Below, piece after piece: positions 8,122 through 17,664 of a stretch of 64,000 nucleotides of DNA; position 1 is the first letter of the stretch, and every line of letters starts with the position of its first letter. Under the pieces are notes generated by a model that was not told where the DNA came from, ran no database searches, and saw only the letters and a list, made by a program, of their open reading frames with translations. The stretch is from Streptomyces shenzhenensis. GTDB lineage: Bacteria; Actinomycetota; Actinomycetes; Streptomycetales; Streptomycetaceae. The position numbers and the translations under genes were made by a program. The stretch is from assembly GCF_003688995.1 (NCBI RefSeq), contig NZ_PENI01000036.1, positions 1 to 64,000 on the forward strand, in the 5' to 3' direction.

Positions 8122-8150
8122 TTGACCCGACTGGACCACACCCCTACCTT
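8122..8150 (+). promoter_or_regulatory. Promoter of the sugar ABC importer operon
   Basis: TTGACC (8122-8127), 17-nt spacer, TACCTT (8145-8150), located 50 nt before the binding-protein start. The spacer contains CTGGACCACACCCC, which could host a repressor, but no symmetric operator is obvious. Confidence 0.5.
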
Positions 8151-8200
8151 CACGGGAACCACCAGGCCACACCGCCGTGCGCCCGCAGGAGGTCATGCCC

Positions 8201-9568
8201 GTGCGCCCCACCGCCGTCCTCCCCGCCCTCCTCGCCACCGCCCTCGCCGCCACCGCGCTCACCGCGTGCGGCGGCGGTTCCGGCAGCAGCCCCGACACCG
8301 TGAGGGTCAGCTTCAAGCAGTCGACGGACAACTCCGTCAAGGTGATGGACACCTACCTCGCCGGCATCAAGAAGCAGTTCGAGAAGAAGTACCCGGGCAA
8401 GAAAGTCGAGTTCGTGCCCGTCAAGGCGCCGGACTCGGAGTACTACACCAAGCTCCAGCAGATGCTCCGCTCCCCCAAGACCGCGCCGGACCTGGTCTAC
8501 GAGGACACCTTCCTCATCAACTCGGACATCACCAGCGGGTACTTGAAGCCCCTCGACCCCTACCTCGCCGAGTGGCCCGACTGGGACCGGTTCATCGACA
8601 CCGCCAAGTCCGCGGCCCGCGGCGAGGACGGCAGGACGTACGGCGTCCCGGACGGCACCGACACCCGTGGACTCTGGTTCGACAAGGGCGTGTTCGAGCG
8701 GGCGGGGCTGCCCGCCGACTGGCAGCCGAAGACCTGGGACGACGTGCTCGACGCGGCCCGCACCATCAAGCGGAAGGTGCCCGGCGTCACCCCGCTGAAC
8801 ATCTACACGGGCAAGCCGGCCGGTGAGGCCGCCGCCATGCAGGGCTTCGAGATGCTGCTCTACGGCACCGGCGACGGCGGCACCGATCCGCTGTACGACG
8901 CCGCGTCCAAGAAGTGGATCACCGCAGGGCAGGGCTTCAAGGACGCGCTCTCGTTCGTCGAGACCGTCTTCGCGGAGAAGCTCGGCCCGGACGTGTCCGA
9001 CGCCCTCGACCCCAACTTCGGCACCCGGGTGCGCGGTGAGCTCCTCCCCCGGGGCAGGCTCGGCATCGACCTCGACGGCTCGTGGCTCCCGCAGGACTGG
9101 CTGCCGGGCAGCGGCCACGAGTGGCCCGAGTGGTCGAAGCGGCTCGGTCTCGCCGCCATGCCCACCCAGCACGGCCAGGCCCCCGGCAAGGTGAGCATGT
9201 CCGGCGGCTGGACCTGGGCGATCCCCGCCAAGGCGGGCAACCCCGACCTGGCCTTCGACTTCGTCAAGGTGATGCAGACGACGACGAACGCGCAGCAGTG
9301 GTACATCGCCAACTCCGGCATCGCCGTGCGCGAGGACGTCGCGGGCGATCCCTCGTACGTGTCGGCCCAGCCCGGCATCAAGTTCTTCACCGACCTCGTC
9401 GCGAGCACCCACTACCGGCCCGCCTACCCGGCGTACCCGAAGGTCTCCACCGCCATCCAGGAGGCGATGGAGGGCGTGACGACGGGTGACGCGTCGGTCG
9501 ACGCGGCGGCGAAGGCGTACGACGACGCGCTCAAGGCCGCGACCGACAACCAGGTCGTCGCGAAGTGA
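8201..9568 (+). CDS. Sugar ABC transporter solute-binding lipoprotein
   Basis: A 455-residue family-1 (MalE-type) extracellular solute-binding protein. The N-terminus has a basic start, hydrophobic core and lipobox LTAC followed by GGGSGSS, so it is a lipid-anchored binding protein. The start is taken as GTG 8201, 8 nt after AGGAGG; an ATG at 8195 is only 2 nt from that site. The body shows typical elements (APDLVYEDTFLINS, GVPDGTDTRGLWFDKGVFE, GGWTWAIPAKAGNPDLAFDFVKVM). The ligand cannot be named from sequence. It is first in an operon with two permeases. Confidence 0.92.
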   Translation: MRPTAVLPALLATALAATALTACGGGSGSSPDTVRVSFKQSTDNSVKVMDTYLAGIKKQFEKKYPGKKVEFVPVKAPDSEYYTKLQQMLRSPKTAPDLVYEDTFLINSDITSGYLKPLDPYLAEWPDWDRFIDTAKSAARGEDGRTYGVPDGTDTRGLWFDKGVFERAGLPADWQPKTWDDVLDAARTIKRKVPGVTPLNIYTGKPAGEAAAMQGFEMLLYGTGDGGTDPLYDAASKKWITAGQGFKDALSFVETVFAEKLGPDVSDALDPNFGTRVRGELLPRGRLGIDLDGSWLPQDWLPGSGHEWPEWSKRLGLAAMPTQHGQAPGKVSMSGGWTWAIPAKAGNPDLAFDFVKVMQTTTNAQQWYIANSGIAVREDVAGDPSYVSAQPGIKFFTDLVASTHYRPAYPAYPKVSTAIQEAMEGVTTGDASVDAAAKAYDDALKAATDNQVVAK

Positions 9569-9581
9569 CCGGCGGGCGGCC

Positions 9582-10532
9582 ATGACCGCCGCATCGCACG
9601 CGGGCCCGGGCGTCGCGCCCGCCGCCCCGGACCCCGGGCCACCCGAACCGGCGCCGCGGCCCCGCCCGCGCCCGCTGCGCCGCGCGCTCACCAGGGCACT
9701 GCCCGTGACCCCCGCCCTGGTCGTCCTGCTGCTCTTCCTGGCGGGCCCCATCGCCTACTGCGCCTACCTCGCCTTCACCGACCTCCAGCTGACCGGCCAG
9801 GCTCACTCGTCCTTCGTCGGGTTCGCCAACTTCCGCCGGGCGTTCCAGGACGAGCGGTTCCTGAACGCGGTGTGGCTGACACTGGTGTTCACCGTCCTGT
9901 CGTCGCTGGTCGGCCAGAACACCCTCGGCCTGGCGCTCGCCGCGCTGATGCGGCGCGCCTCGAAGCCGGTGCGCACGCTGACCGGCGGTGTGGTGATCAC
10001 GGCATGGGTGCTGCCGGAGGTCGTGGCGGGCTTCCTCCTGTACGCCTTCTTCCGCCGCGAGGGCACCCTGAACGCCCTCCTGGACCAGCTGCATCTCCCG
10101 TCCCAGAACTGGCTGTTCACACTGCCCATCCTGGCGGTGTCCTTCGCGAACGTGTGGCGGGGCACGGCCTTCTCGATGCTGGTCTACTCGGCGGCGCTCG
10201 GCGAGATCCCGAAGGAGATCACGGAGGCGGCGGAGGTGGACGGCGCGAGCGGCTGGCGCCGCATGTGGCACATCACGCTCCCGATGATCCGCCGCTCCAT
10301 CGGTACGAACCTGATGCTCAACACCCTGCAGACGCTCTCGGTGTTCGGGCTGATCTGGGTGATGACACGGGGCGGCCCGGGCGGCCGGAGCCAGACGCTG
10401 CCCCTGTTCATGTACGAACAGGCCTTCCAGAACAGCCTGATCGGCTACGGCACCGCGGTGGCCCTGCTGCTGCTCCTGGTCGGCTCCCTGTTCTCGGTCG
10501 TCTATCTGCGCCTGCTGCGGACGGAGGTCTGA
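9582..10532 (+). CDS. Sugar ABC transporter permease, MalF type
   Basis: A 316-residue inner-membrane permease with a Pro-rich cytoplasmic N-terminus (about 35 residues) and six predicted helices. The cytoplasmic EAA loop that contacts the ATPase is EITEAAEVDGASGWRRMWHITLPM. The start ATG is 14 nt after the binding-protein stop. It forms the heterodimeric channel with the next gene. Confidence 0.92.
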   Translation: MTAASHAGPGVAPAAPDPGPPEPAPRPRPRPLRRALTRALPVTPALVVLLLFLAGPIAYCAYLAFTDLQLTGQAHSSFVGFANFRRAFQDERFLNAVWLTLVFTVLSSLVGQNTLGLALAALMRRASKPVRTLTGGVVITAWVLPEVVAGFLLYAFFRREGTLNALLDQLHLPSQNWLFTLPILAVSFANVWRGTAFSMLVYSAALGEIPKEITEAAEVDGASGWRRMWHITLPMIRRSIGTNLMLNTLQTLSVFGLIWVMTRGGPGGRSQTLPLFMYEQAFQNSLIGYGTAVALLLLLVGSLFSVVYLRLLRTEV

Positions 10533-10536
10533 CGCC

Positions 10537-11376
10537 ATGCCCCGGACCCTCGCGGCCCGCCGCACCCGTCACCGGCTGGCCGCCGACGCGGGCCTGCTGG
10601 CCGTGGCCGCCGCGTTCGCGCTGCCGCTCCTGTGGGTGGTGCTCTCCGCCCTGGACCGGCACGCGGACCTCAGGGTGAAGGCCCCCGACGGGCTCACCCT
10701 GGACAACTTCGACGCCGTCCTGAACGCGGACGTCACCTTCACACCGCTGCTCAACAGCCTGATCCTGTGCGGCGGCGCGACACTGCTGACGGTGGGGTGC
10801 GCGGCGCTCGCGGCCTATCCGCTGTCCCGGTTCCGTTCCCGGCTGAACCGTCCGTTCCTGCTGACGATCCTGTTCGCCACGAGCCTGCCCATCACCGCGA
10901 TCATGGTCCCGGTGTACGCGCTGTTCGTCCAGGTGAATCTCATCGACACCCGGCAGGGCACGATCCTGTTCTTCGCGGCCTCTCAACTCCCGTTCGCCAT
11001 CTGGCTGATGAAGAACTTCATGGACGGCGTGCCGAAGGAGCTGGAGGAGGCGGCGTGGACGGACGGCGCGTCCTCGCTCCAGTCGCTCGTGCGGATCGTG
11101 CTGCCGCTCATGGGGCCCGGGGTCGCCGTGGTCACCGTCTTCTCGTTCGTGGTGATGTGGGGCAACTTCTTCGTGCCGTTCATGCTGCTGCTCAGCCCGG
11201 ACCAGATGCCCGCCGCGGTGAGCATCAACGAGTTCTTCGGCAACCGGGGCATGGTGGCGTACGGGCAGCTGGCCGCGTTCTCGGTCGTCTACTCGACGCC
11301 GGTGATCCTGCTGTACGTGCTGGTCGCACGGCGCTTGGGGGGCGGGTTCGCGCTGGGCGGCGCGGTCAAGGGGTGA
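10537..11376 (+). CDS. Sugar ABC transporter permease, MalG type
   Basis: A 279-residue permease starting 5 nt after the MalF-type gene. Six helices are predicted, and the EAA loop is ELEEAAWTDGASSLQSLVRIVLPL. No ATP-binding subunit gene follows; the operon ends at a shared hairpin with convergent pfkA. In Streptomyces such importers usually borrow the multi-use ATPase MsiK encoded elsewhere, which is the likely arrangement here. Confidence 0.92.
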   Translation: MPRTLAARRTRHRLAADAGLLAVAAAFALPLLWVVLSALDRHADLRVKAPDGLTLDNFDAVLNADVTFTPLLNSLILCGGATLLTVGCAALAAYPLSRFRSRLNRPFLLTILFATSLPITAIMVPVYALFVQVNLIDTRQGTILFFAASQLPFAIWLMKNFMDGVPKELEEAAWTDGASSLQSLVRIVLPLMGPGVAVVTVFSFVVMWGNFFVPFMLLLSPDQMPAAVSINEFFGNRGMVAYGQLAAFSVVYSTPVILLYVLVARRLGGGFALGGAVKG

Positions 11377-11381
11377 ACCCC

Positions 11382-11403
11382 GAGCGGCCGCCCCCGCCGC
11401 CGC

Positions 11404-11405
<2 letters not shown>
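11382..11405. terminator. Shared hairpin between convergent ABC operon and pfkA
   Basis: GAGCGGC (11382-11388) pairs with GCCGCTC (11399-11405). It spans the 27-bp gap and touches the pfkA stop codon, so one structure could serve both operons. Confidence 0.45.
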
Positions 11406-12429
<1,024 letters not shown>

Positions 12430-12519
12430 CCTGCTGTGTCTCCTGCTCGCTGTCGACGCCGGTGAGCCAGTCCGATTGTTTCATGTCCCGGAGGCGGACG
12501 GACCCCCGCCCTGACGGGG

Positions 12520-12548
12520 GCCTTATCCGCGGCCGAAGGTATTGTCAA
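12520..12548 (-). promoter_or_regulatory. pfkA promoter
   Basis: On the minus strand, TTGACA (12543-12548) and TAAGGC (12520-12525) are separated by 17 nt. The predicted start near 12513 gives a leader of about 85 nt that opens with a GC hairpin (CCCCCG...CGGGGG, 12505-12520). Confidence 0.55.
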
Positions 12549-12556
12549 GAGGGTTC

Positions 12557-12579
12557 CGCTCACCCCGGTGAGCGTTTTT
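12557..12579 (+). promoter_or_regulatory. Palindrome with T5 tail between pfkA and pta
   Basis: CGCTCACC and GGTGAGCG form an 18-bp palindrome (12557-12574) directly followed by TTTTT on the + strand. It sits just outside the pfkA -35 box and 75 nt before pta. It could be a shared operator. It could also be a leader terminator for pta, but no + strand promoter is visible upstream of it. Confidence 0.4.
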
Positions 12580-12649
12580 CGTCCATGCCGGAACATTCTG
12601 CCGAATCTTCTCCGGCCGAGACACAGCCGAGACGAGAGGGAGAGCACGC

Positions 12650-14752
12650 GTGACCCGCAGTGTGTACGTGACCGGGATCGACCGCGGTGACGGCCGCCAG
12701 GTCGTCGAACTGGGCGTCATGGAGATCCTGAGCCGGCAGATCGACCGGGTGGGAGTGTTCCGTCCGCTCGTGCACCACCATCCCGATCGTCTCTTCGAAC
12801 TGCTGCGGGCGCGCTACCGGCTCTCCCAGGACCCGGCGACCGTGTACGGCATGGACTACCACGAGGCGTCCACGCTCCAGGCCGAGCAGGGCACCGACGA
12901 GTTGGTCTCCACGCTCGTCGACCGCTTCCACCTGGTGGCCCGCGACTACGACGTCGTCCTGGTGCTCGGCACCGACTTCGCCGACACCCAGCTCCCCGAC
13001 GAGCTGGCCCTCAACGCCCGGCTCGCCAACGAGTTCGGCGCGTCCGTGATCCCGGTGGTGGGCGGCCGCAGGCAGAGCGTCGACTCGGTGCTCGCCGAGA
13101 CCCGCAACGCCTTCCGGGCCTACCACGGCCTGGGCTGCGACGTGCTGGCGATGGTCGCCAACCGGGTGGCCCGCGACGACCGCGACACGCTGGCCGAGCA
13201 GCTCGCGGACCGGCTGCCGGTGTCCTGCTACGTGCTGCCGGACGAACCGGCCCTTGCGGCGCCGACCGTCGCGCAGATCGGCCAGGCCCTGGGCGCCGAG
13301 GTGCTGCTCGGCGACGACTCGGGGCTCGCCCGGGACGCGCTCGACTTCGTCTTCGGCGGCGCCATGCTGCCCAACCTGCTGGCCGCGCTGACCCCGGGCT
13401 GCCTCGTGGTGACCCCGGGCGACCGCGCCGACCTGGTCGTCGGCTCGCTCGCCGCGCACAGCGCCGGCACCCCGCCGATAGCCGGCGTCCTGCTCACCCT
13501 GAACGAACGCCCCAGCGACGGGGTCCTCACCCTGGCCGCGCGCCTCGCCCCCGGCACCCCGGTGCTGTCCGTGGCCGGCAACAGCTTCCCGACCGCCGAG
13601 CGGCTGTTCTCCCTGGAGGGCAAGCTGAACGCGGCCACCCCGCGCAAGGCGGAGACCGCGCTCGGCCTGTTCGAGCGGTACGTCGACACCGGCGATCTGC
13701 TGGGCCGGGTCTCCGCACCGAGCAGCGACCGCGTCACCCCGATGATGTTCGAGCACAAGCTGCTGGAGCAGGCCCGCGCCGACCGGCGCCGGGTGGTCCT
13801 GCCGGAGGGCACCGAGGAGCGCGTGCTGCGCGCCGCCGAGGTGCTGCTGCGCCGGGACGTGTGCGATCTGACCCTGCTCGGGCCGGTCGACCGGATCCGC
13901 AAGACGGCCGCCGACCTCGGCATCGACCTCGGCGACGCGCAGCTGATCGACCCGGCCACCGCCGAGCTGCGCGACGCCTTCGCCGAGCGGTACGCGCGGC
14001 TGCGCGCCCACAAAGGCGTCACGGCCGAGCTGGCCTACGACGTGGTCGCCGACGTGAACTACTTCGGCACCCTGATGGTCGAGGAGGGCCTGGCGGACGG
14101 CATGGTCTCCGGTTCCGTGCACTCCACCGCGGCCACCATCCGGCCCGCGTTCGAGATCATCAAGACCCGGCCGGAGTCCTCGATCGTCTCGTCGGTCTTC
14201 TTCATGTGCCTCGCCGACAAGGTGCTGGTCTACGGCGACTGCGCGGTCAACCCGGACCCCGACGCCGCCCAGCTCGCCGACATCGCCGTCCAGTCGGCGG
14301 CCACCGCACGGCAGTTCGGCGTGGAACCGCGGATCGCGATGCTGTCGTACTCCACCGGTACGTCCGGTTCGGGCGCCGATGTCGACAAGGTGCGCGAGGC
14401 CACCGAGCTGGCCCGCGCGCGGCGGCCCGACCTGAAGATCGAGGGGCCGATCCAGTACGACGCCGCCGTGGAGCCCACGGTCGCCGCGACCAAGCTGCCG
14501 GACTCCGAGGTGGCCGGGCAGGCCAGTGTGCTGATCTTCCCCGACCTGAACACCGGCAACAACACCTACAAGGCCGTGCAGCGCTCGGCCGGCGCGATCG
14601 CCGTCGGGCCGGTGCTGCAGGGCCTGCGCAAGCCGGTCAACGACCTGTCCAGGGGCGCGCTCGTCCAGGACATCGTCAACACCGTGGCCATCACGGCCGT
14701 CCAGGCCCAGAGCACCGTCCCGACCCCGCACGAGAAGGCAACCGCCCAGTGA
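12650..14752 (+). CDS. pta: Phosphate acetyltransferase, long form
   Basis: A 700-residue three-domain enzyme interconverting acetyl-CoA and acetyl phosphate. The N-terminal ~230 residues are the BioD-like P-loop domain, whose loop reads GIDRGDGRQVVELG with Arg in place of the usual Lys, so nucleotide binding may be lost or altered. A middle DRTGG-type domain follows (VTPGDRADLVVGSLAA). The catalytic PTA domain covers about 365-690 (VVLPEGTEERVLRAAEVLLRR; MLSYSTGTSGSGADVDKV; DAAVEPTVA). The start is GTG with GAGAGGGAGAG upstream. Its stop overlaps ackA (GTGA), so the two are translationally coupled. Confidence 0.95.
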   Translation: MTRSVYVTGIDRGDGRQVVELGVMEILSRQIDRVGVFRPLVHHHPDRLFELLRARYRLSQDPATVYGMDYHEASTLQAEQGTDELVSTLVDRFHLVARDYDVVLVLGTDFADTQLPDELALNARLANEFGASVIPVVGGRRQSVDSVLAETRNAFRAYHGLGCDVLAMVANRVARDDRDTLAEQLADRLPVSCYVLPDEPALAAPTVAQIGQALGAEVLLGDDSGLARDALDFVFGGAMLPNLLAALTPGCLVVTPGDRADLVVGSLAAHSAGTPPIAGVLLTLNERPSDGVLTLAARLAPGTPVLSVAGNSFPTAERLFSLEGKLNAATPRKAETALGLFERYVDTGDLLGRVSAPSSDRVTPMMFEHKLLEQARADRRRVVLPEGTEERVLRAAEVLLRRDVCDLTLLGPVDRIRKTAADLGIDLGDAQLIDPATAELRDAFAERYARLRAHKGVTAELAYDVVADVNYFGTLMVEEGLADGMVSGSVHSTAATIRPAFEIIKTRPESSIVSSVFFMCLADKVLVYGDCAVNPDPDAAQLADIAVQSAATARQFGVEPRIAMLSYSTGTSGSGADVDKVREATELARARRPDLKIEGPIQYDAAVEPTVAATKLPDSEVAGQASVLIFPDLNTGNNTYKAVQRSAGAIAVGPVLQGLRKPVNDLSRGALVQDIVNTVAITAVQAQSTVPTPHEKATAQ

Positions 14753-16011
14753 CCTCGCACCCGTCGCCCGCCGCCACCGCGTCCGGCGAGCCGCTCTCGG
14801 CCCCCCTCGCCTCCCGGGTCCTCGTCCTCAACTCCGGCTCGTCGTCGCTGAAGTACCAGCTGCTGGACATGCGCGACGGCGGCCGGCTCGCCGTCGGTCT
14901 GGTGGAGCGCATCGGCGAGCAGACCTCCCGGCTGCGGCACACCTGTGCGGCCACGGGCGACACCCGTGAGCAGAACGGGCCGATCGCGGATCACCACGCC
15001 GCCCTCAAGGCCGTCGCCGGTGAACTGTCCCGGGACGGCATCGGCCTGGACTCGCCGGAGCTGGCCGCGATCGGGCACCGCGTGGTGCACGGCGGCAAGT
15101 TCTTCACCGAGCCCACCCTCATCGACGACTCCGTGCTCACCGAGATCGAGCGGCTGATCCCGGTCGCACCGCTGCACAACCCGGCGAACCTGACCGGCAT
15201 CCGCACGGCCCGGGCGCTGCGCCCGGACCTGCCGCAGGTCGCGGTCTTCGACACCGCGTTCCACACGACGATGCCGGAGTACGCGGCCCGCTACGCGATC
15301 GACACCAAGCTCGCGGACCGCTACCGGGTGCGGCGCTACGGCTTCCACGGCACCTCGCACGCGTATGTCTCCCGGGCGACCGCGCGACTGCTCGGCAGGG
15401 CGCCGGAGGAGGTGAACGTCATCGTGCTGCACCTGGGCAACGGGGCGTCGGCCTCGGCGGTCCGCGGCGGCCGGTGCGTGGACACCTCGATGGGGCTGAC
15501 GCCGCTGGAGGGGCTGGTGATGGGGACCCGCTCGGGCGACCTGGATCCCGCCGTCATCTTCCATTTGCGGCGCGTTGGCGGAATGTCCATGGACGAGATC
15601 GACACTCTCCTCAACAAGAGGAGCGGTCTGTTCGGCCTGTGCGGCGACAACGACATGCGGGAGATTCAGCGCAGAATCGACGAGGGTGACGCCGGGGCGC
15701 GGCTCGCCTTCGACATTTATGTGCACCGGCTGAAGAAGTACATCGGCGCCTACTACGCGGTACTCGGCACGGTGGACGCGGTCGCCTTCACGGCCGGGGT
15801 CGGCGAGAACGCGGCCCCGGTGCGGGCGGCGGCGGTCGAGGGGCTGGCCGGGCTGGGTCTCGCGGTCGACCCGGGGCTGAACGCCGTACGGGGCGACGAG
15901 GCCCGGCTGATCTCGCCGCCGGACGCGCGGGTCGCCGTGGCCGTGGTTCCGACGGACGAGGAATGGGAGATCGCCGAACAGACCTACGCACTGGTCGGAA
16001 AGGGCGTCTGA
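14749..16011 (+). CDS. ackA: Acetate kinase
   Basis: A 420-residue ASKHA-fold kinase making ATP and acetate from acetyl phosphate. Signatures are VLVLNSGSSSLKYQLLD at the N-terminus, HRVVHGG, FHGTSHAYVS, LGNGASASAVRGGRCVDTSMG, and FTAGVGENA near the end. The start is the GTG overlapping the pta stop; the ~25 residues before the core motif are an Actinobacteria-style extension. Together with pta it forms the acetate overflow/assimilation pathway. Confidence 0.95.
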   Translation: MTSHPSPAATASGEPLSAPLASRVLVLNSGSSSLKYQLLDMRDGGRLAVGLVERIGEQTSRLRHTCAATGDTREQNGPIADHHAALKAVAGELSRDGIGLDSPELAAIGHRVVHGGKFFTEPTLIDDSVLTEIERLIPVAPLHNPANLTGIRTARALRPDLPQVAVFDTAFHTTMPEYAARYAIDTKLADRYRVRRYGFHGTSHAYVSRATARLLGRAPEEVNVIVLHLGNGASASAVRGGRCVDTSMGLTPLEGLVMGTRSGDLDPAVIFHLRRVGGMSMDEIDTLLNKRSGLFGLCGDNDMREIQRRIDEGDAGARLAFDIYVHRLKKYIGAYYAVLGTVDAVAFTAGVGENAAPVRAAAVEGLAGLGLAVDPGLNAVRGDEARLISPPDARVAVAVVPTDEEWEIAEQTYALVGKGV

Positions 16012-16067
16012 GGAATTCGACCGGCACTCGCCTGAGCGCGAACGCGCCCATATGCACCTTCCGCCAG

Positions 16068-16102
16068 ACGGAATATTCCGTAGCGAAACAAACCGATAGG
16101 AT
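16068..16102 (+). promoter_or_regulatory. Leaderless pyk promoter with a 14-bp palindrome at -35
   Basis: TAGGAT (16097-16102) ends 6 nt before the pyk ATG, and there is no ribosome site, predicting a leaderless mRNA. ACGGAATATTCCGT (16068-16081) is a perfect 14-bp palindrome centred about 34.5 bp upstream of the start. It occupies the -35 region and is AT-rich against the local background, so it is a good operator candidate. Confidence 0.6.
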
Positions 16103-16108
16103 CGCCCC

Positions 16109-17539
16109 ATGCGCCGTTCGAAAATCGTCTGTACTCTCGGCCCCGCGGTCGACTCCCACGAGATGCTCGTCGCCATGATCGAGGCGGGCATGAACGTGGC
16201 CCGGTTCAACTTCAGCCACGGCACCCACGCCGAGCACCAGGCGCGGTACGACCGCGTCCGCGCCGCGGCCAAGGAGACCCACCGCGCCATCGGCGTGCTC
16301 GCCGACCTCCAGGGCCCGAAGATCCGGCTGGCGACCTTCGCCGAGGGCCCGGTGGAGCTGGAGCGCGGTGACGAGTTCGTCATCACCACCGAGGACGTCC
16401 CCGGCGACAAGAGCATCTGCGGCACGACGTACAAGGGCCTGCCCGGCGACGTCTCGCGCGGCGACCAGATCCTGATCAACGACGGCAACGTCGAGCTGAA
16501 GGTCCTGGACGTCGAGGGCCCCCGGGTGCGGAGCATCGTGATCGAGGGCGGTGTCGTCTCCGACCACAAGGGCATCAACCTGCCCGGCGCGGCCGTCAAC
16601 GTGCCCGCGCTCAGCGACAAGGACATCGAGGATCTGCGGTTCGCGCTGCGCATGGGCTGCGACCTGGTCGCGCTGTCCTTCGTCCGGGACGCCCGGGACG
16701 TGGCCGACGTCCACAAGGTGATGGACGAGGAGGGCCGCCGCGTCCCGGTCATCGCCAAGGTGGAGAAGCCGCAGGCGGTCGAGAACATGGAGGACGTCGT
16801 GATGGCGTTCGACGGCGTGATGGTCGCCCGCGGCGACCTGGCCGTCGAGTACCCGCTGGAGAAGGTCCCCATGGTGCAGAAGCGCCTGATCGAGCTGTGC
16901 CGGCGCAACGCCAAGCCGGTGATCGTGGCGACCCAGATGATGGAGTCGATGATCACCAACTCCCGTCCGACCCGCGCCGAGGCCTCCGACGTGGCCAACG
17001 CGATCCTGGACGGCGCCGACGCGGTCATGCTGTCCGCCGAGTCGAGCGTGGGCGCCTACCCGGTCGAGACCGTCAAGACGATGTCGAAGATCGTCCGGGC
17101 GGCCGAGCAGGAGCTGCTCGCCAAGGGGCTGCAGCCGCTGGTGCCGGGCAAGAAGCCGCGCACACAGGGCGGTTCGGTCGCCCGGGCCGCATGCGAGATC
17201 GCGGACTTCCTCGGCGGCAAGGGCCTGATCGCCTTCACCCAGTCCGGTGACACCGCCCGCCGGCTGAGCCGCTACCGCGCCGTCCAGCCGATCATCGCCT
17301 TCACCACGGACGAGTCCACCCGCAACCAGCTGACGCTCAGCTGGGGCGTGGAGTCGCACGTCGTGCCGTTCGTGAACAGCACGGACGAGATGGTCGACCT
17401 GGTCGACCAGGAGGTCACGAAGCTGGGCCGCTTCGACGCGGGCGACACCGTGATCATCACGGCCGGCTCGCCCCCCGGGGTGCCCGGCACCACCAACATG
17501 GTCCGCGTCCACCACCTCGGCGGCGGCGAGAAGAACTAA
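16109..17539 (+). CDS. pyk: Pyruvate kinase
   Basis: A 476-residue glycolytic enzyme producing pyruvate and ATP from phosphoenolpyruvate. Conserved elements are SKIVCTLGPA at the N-terminus, ARFNFSHGTH, VIAKVEKPQAVENM (the general active-site Lys region), VMVARGDLAVEYPLEKVP and VATQMMESMI. The C-terminal regulatory domain is complete (VIITAGSPPGVPGTTN). It lies 97 nt after ackA, but its own TAGGAT box and a strong terminator suggest a separate transcript. Streptomyces carry two pyruvate kinases; by position this corresponds to the paralogue next to ackA. Confidence 0.95.
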   Translation: MRRSKIVCTLGPAVDSHEMLVAMIEAGMNVARFNFSHGTHAEHQARYDRVRAAAKETHRAIGVLADLQGPKIRLATFAEGPVELERGDEFVITTEDVPGDKSICGTTYKGLPGDVSRGDQILINDGNVELKVLDVEGPRVRSIVIEGGVVSDHKGINLPGAAVNVPALSDKDIEDLRFALRMGCDLVALSFVRDARDVADVHKVMDEEGRRVPVIAKVEKPQAVENMEDVVMAFDGVMVARGDLAVEYPLEKVPMVQKRLIELCRRNAKPVIVATQMMESMITNSRPTRAEASDVANAILDGADAVMLSAESSVGAYPVETVKTMSKIVRAAEQELLAKGLQPLVPGKKPRTQGGSVARAACEIADFLGGKGLIAFTQSGDTARRLSRYRAVQPIIAFTTDESTRNQLTLSWGVESHVVPFVNSTDEMVDLVDQEVTKLGRFDAGDTVIITAGSPPGVPGTTNMVRVHHLGGGEKN

Positions 17540-17590
17540 CCGCTCCGCGGGCCCCGGCCACTACCCCACCGAAGCACCCCATACGGCGCC

Positions 17591-17621
17591 GAGGGCGCCC
17601 CCTGCGACAGGGGGCGCCCTC
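17591..17621. terminator. 14-bp perfect hairpin after pyk
   Basis: GAGGGCGCCCCCTG (17591-17604) pairs fully with CAGGGGGCGCCCTC (17608-17621) around a 3-nt loop. It lies between convergent genes and can serve both strands. Confidence 0.8.
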
Positions 17622-17664
17622 CGTACGTCCCGACAGGACGAGCCGGTCCGCTCGGCCCGGGGCG

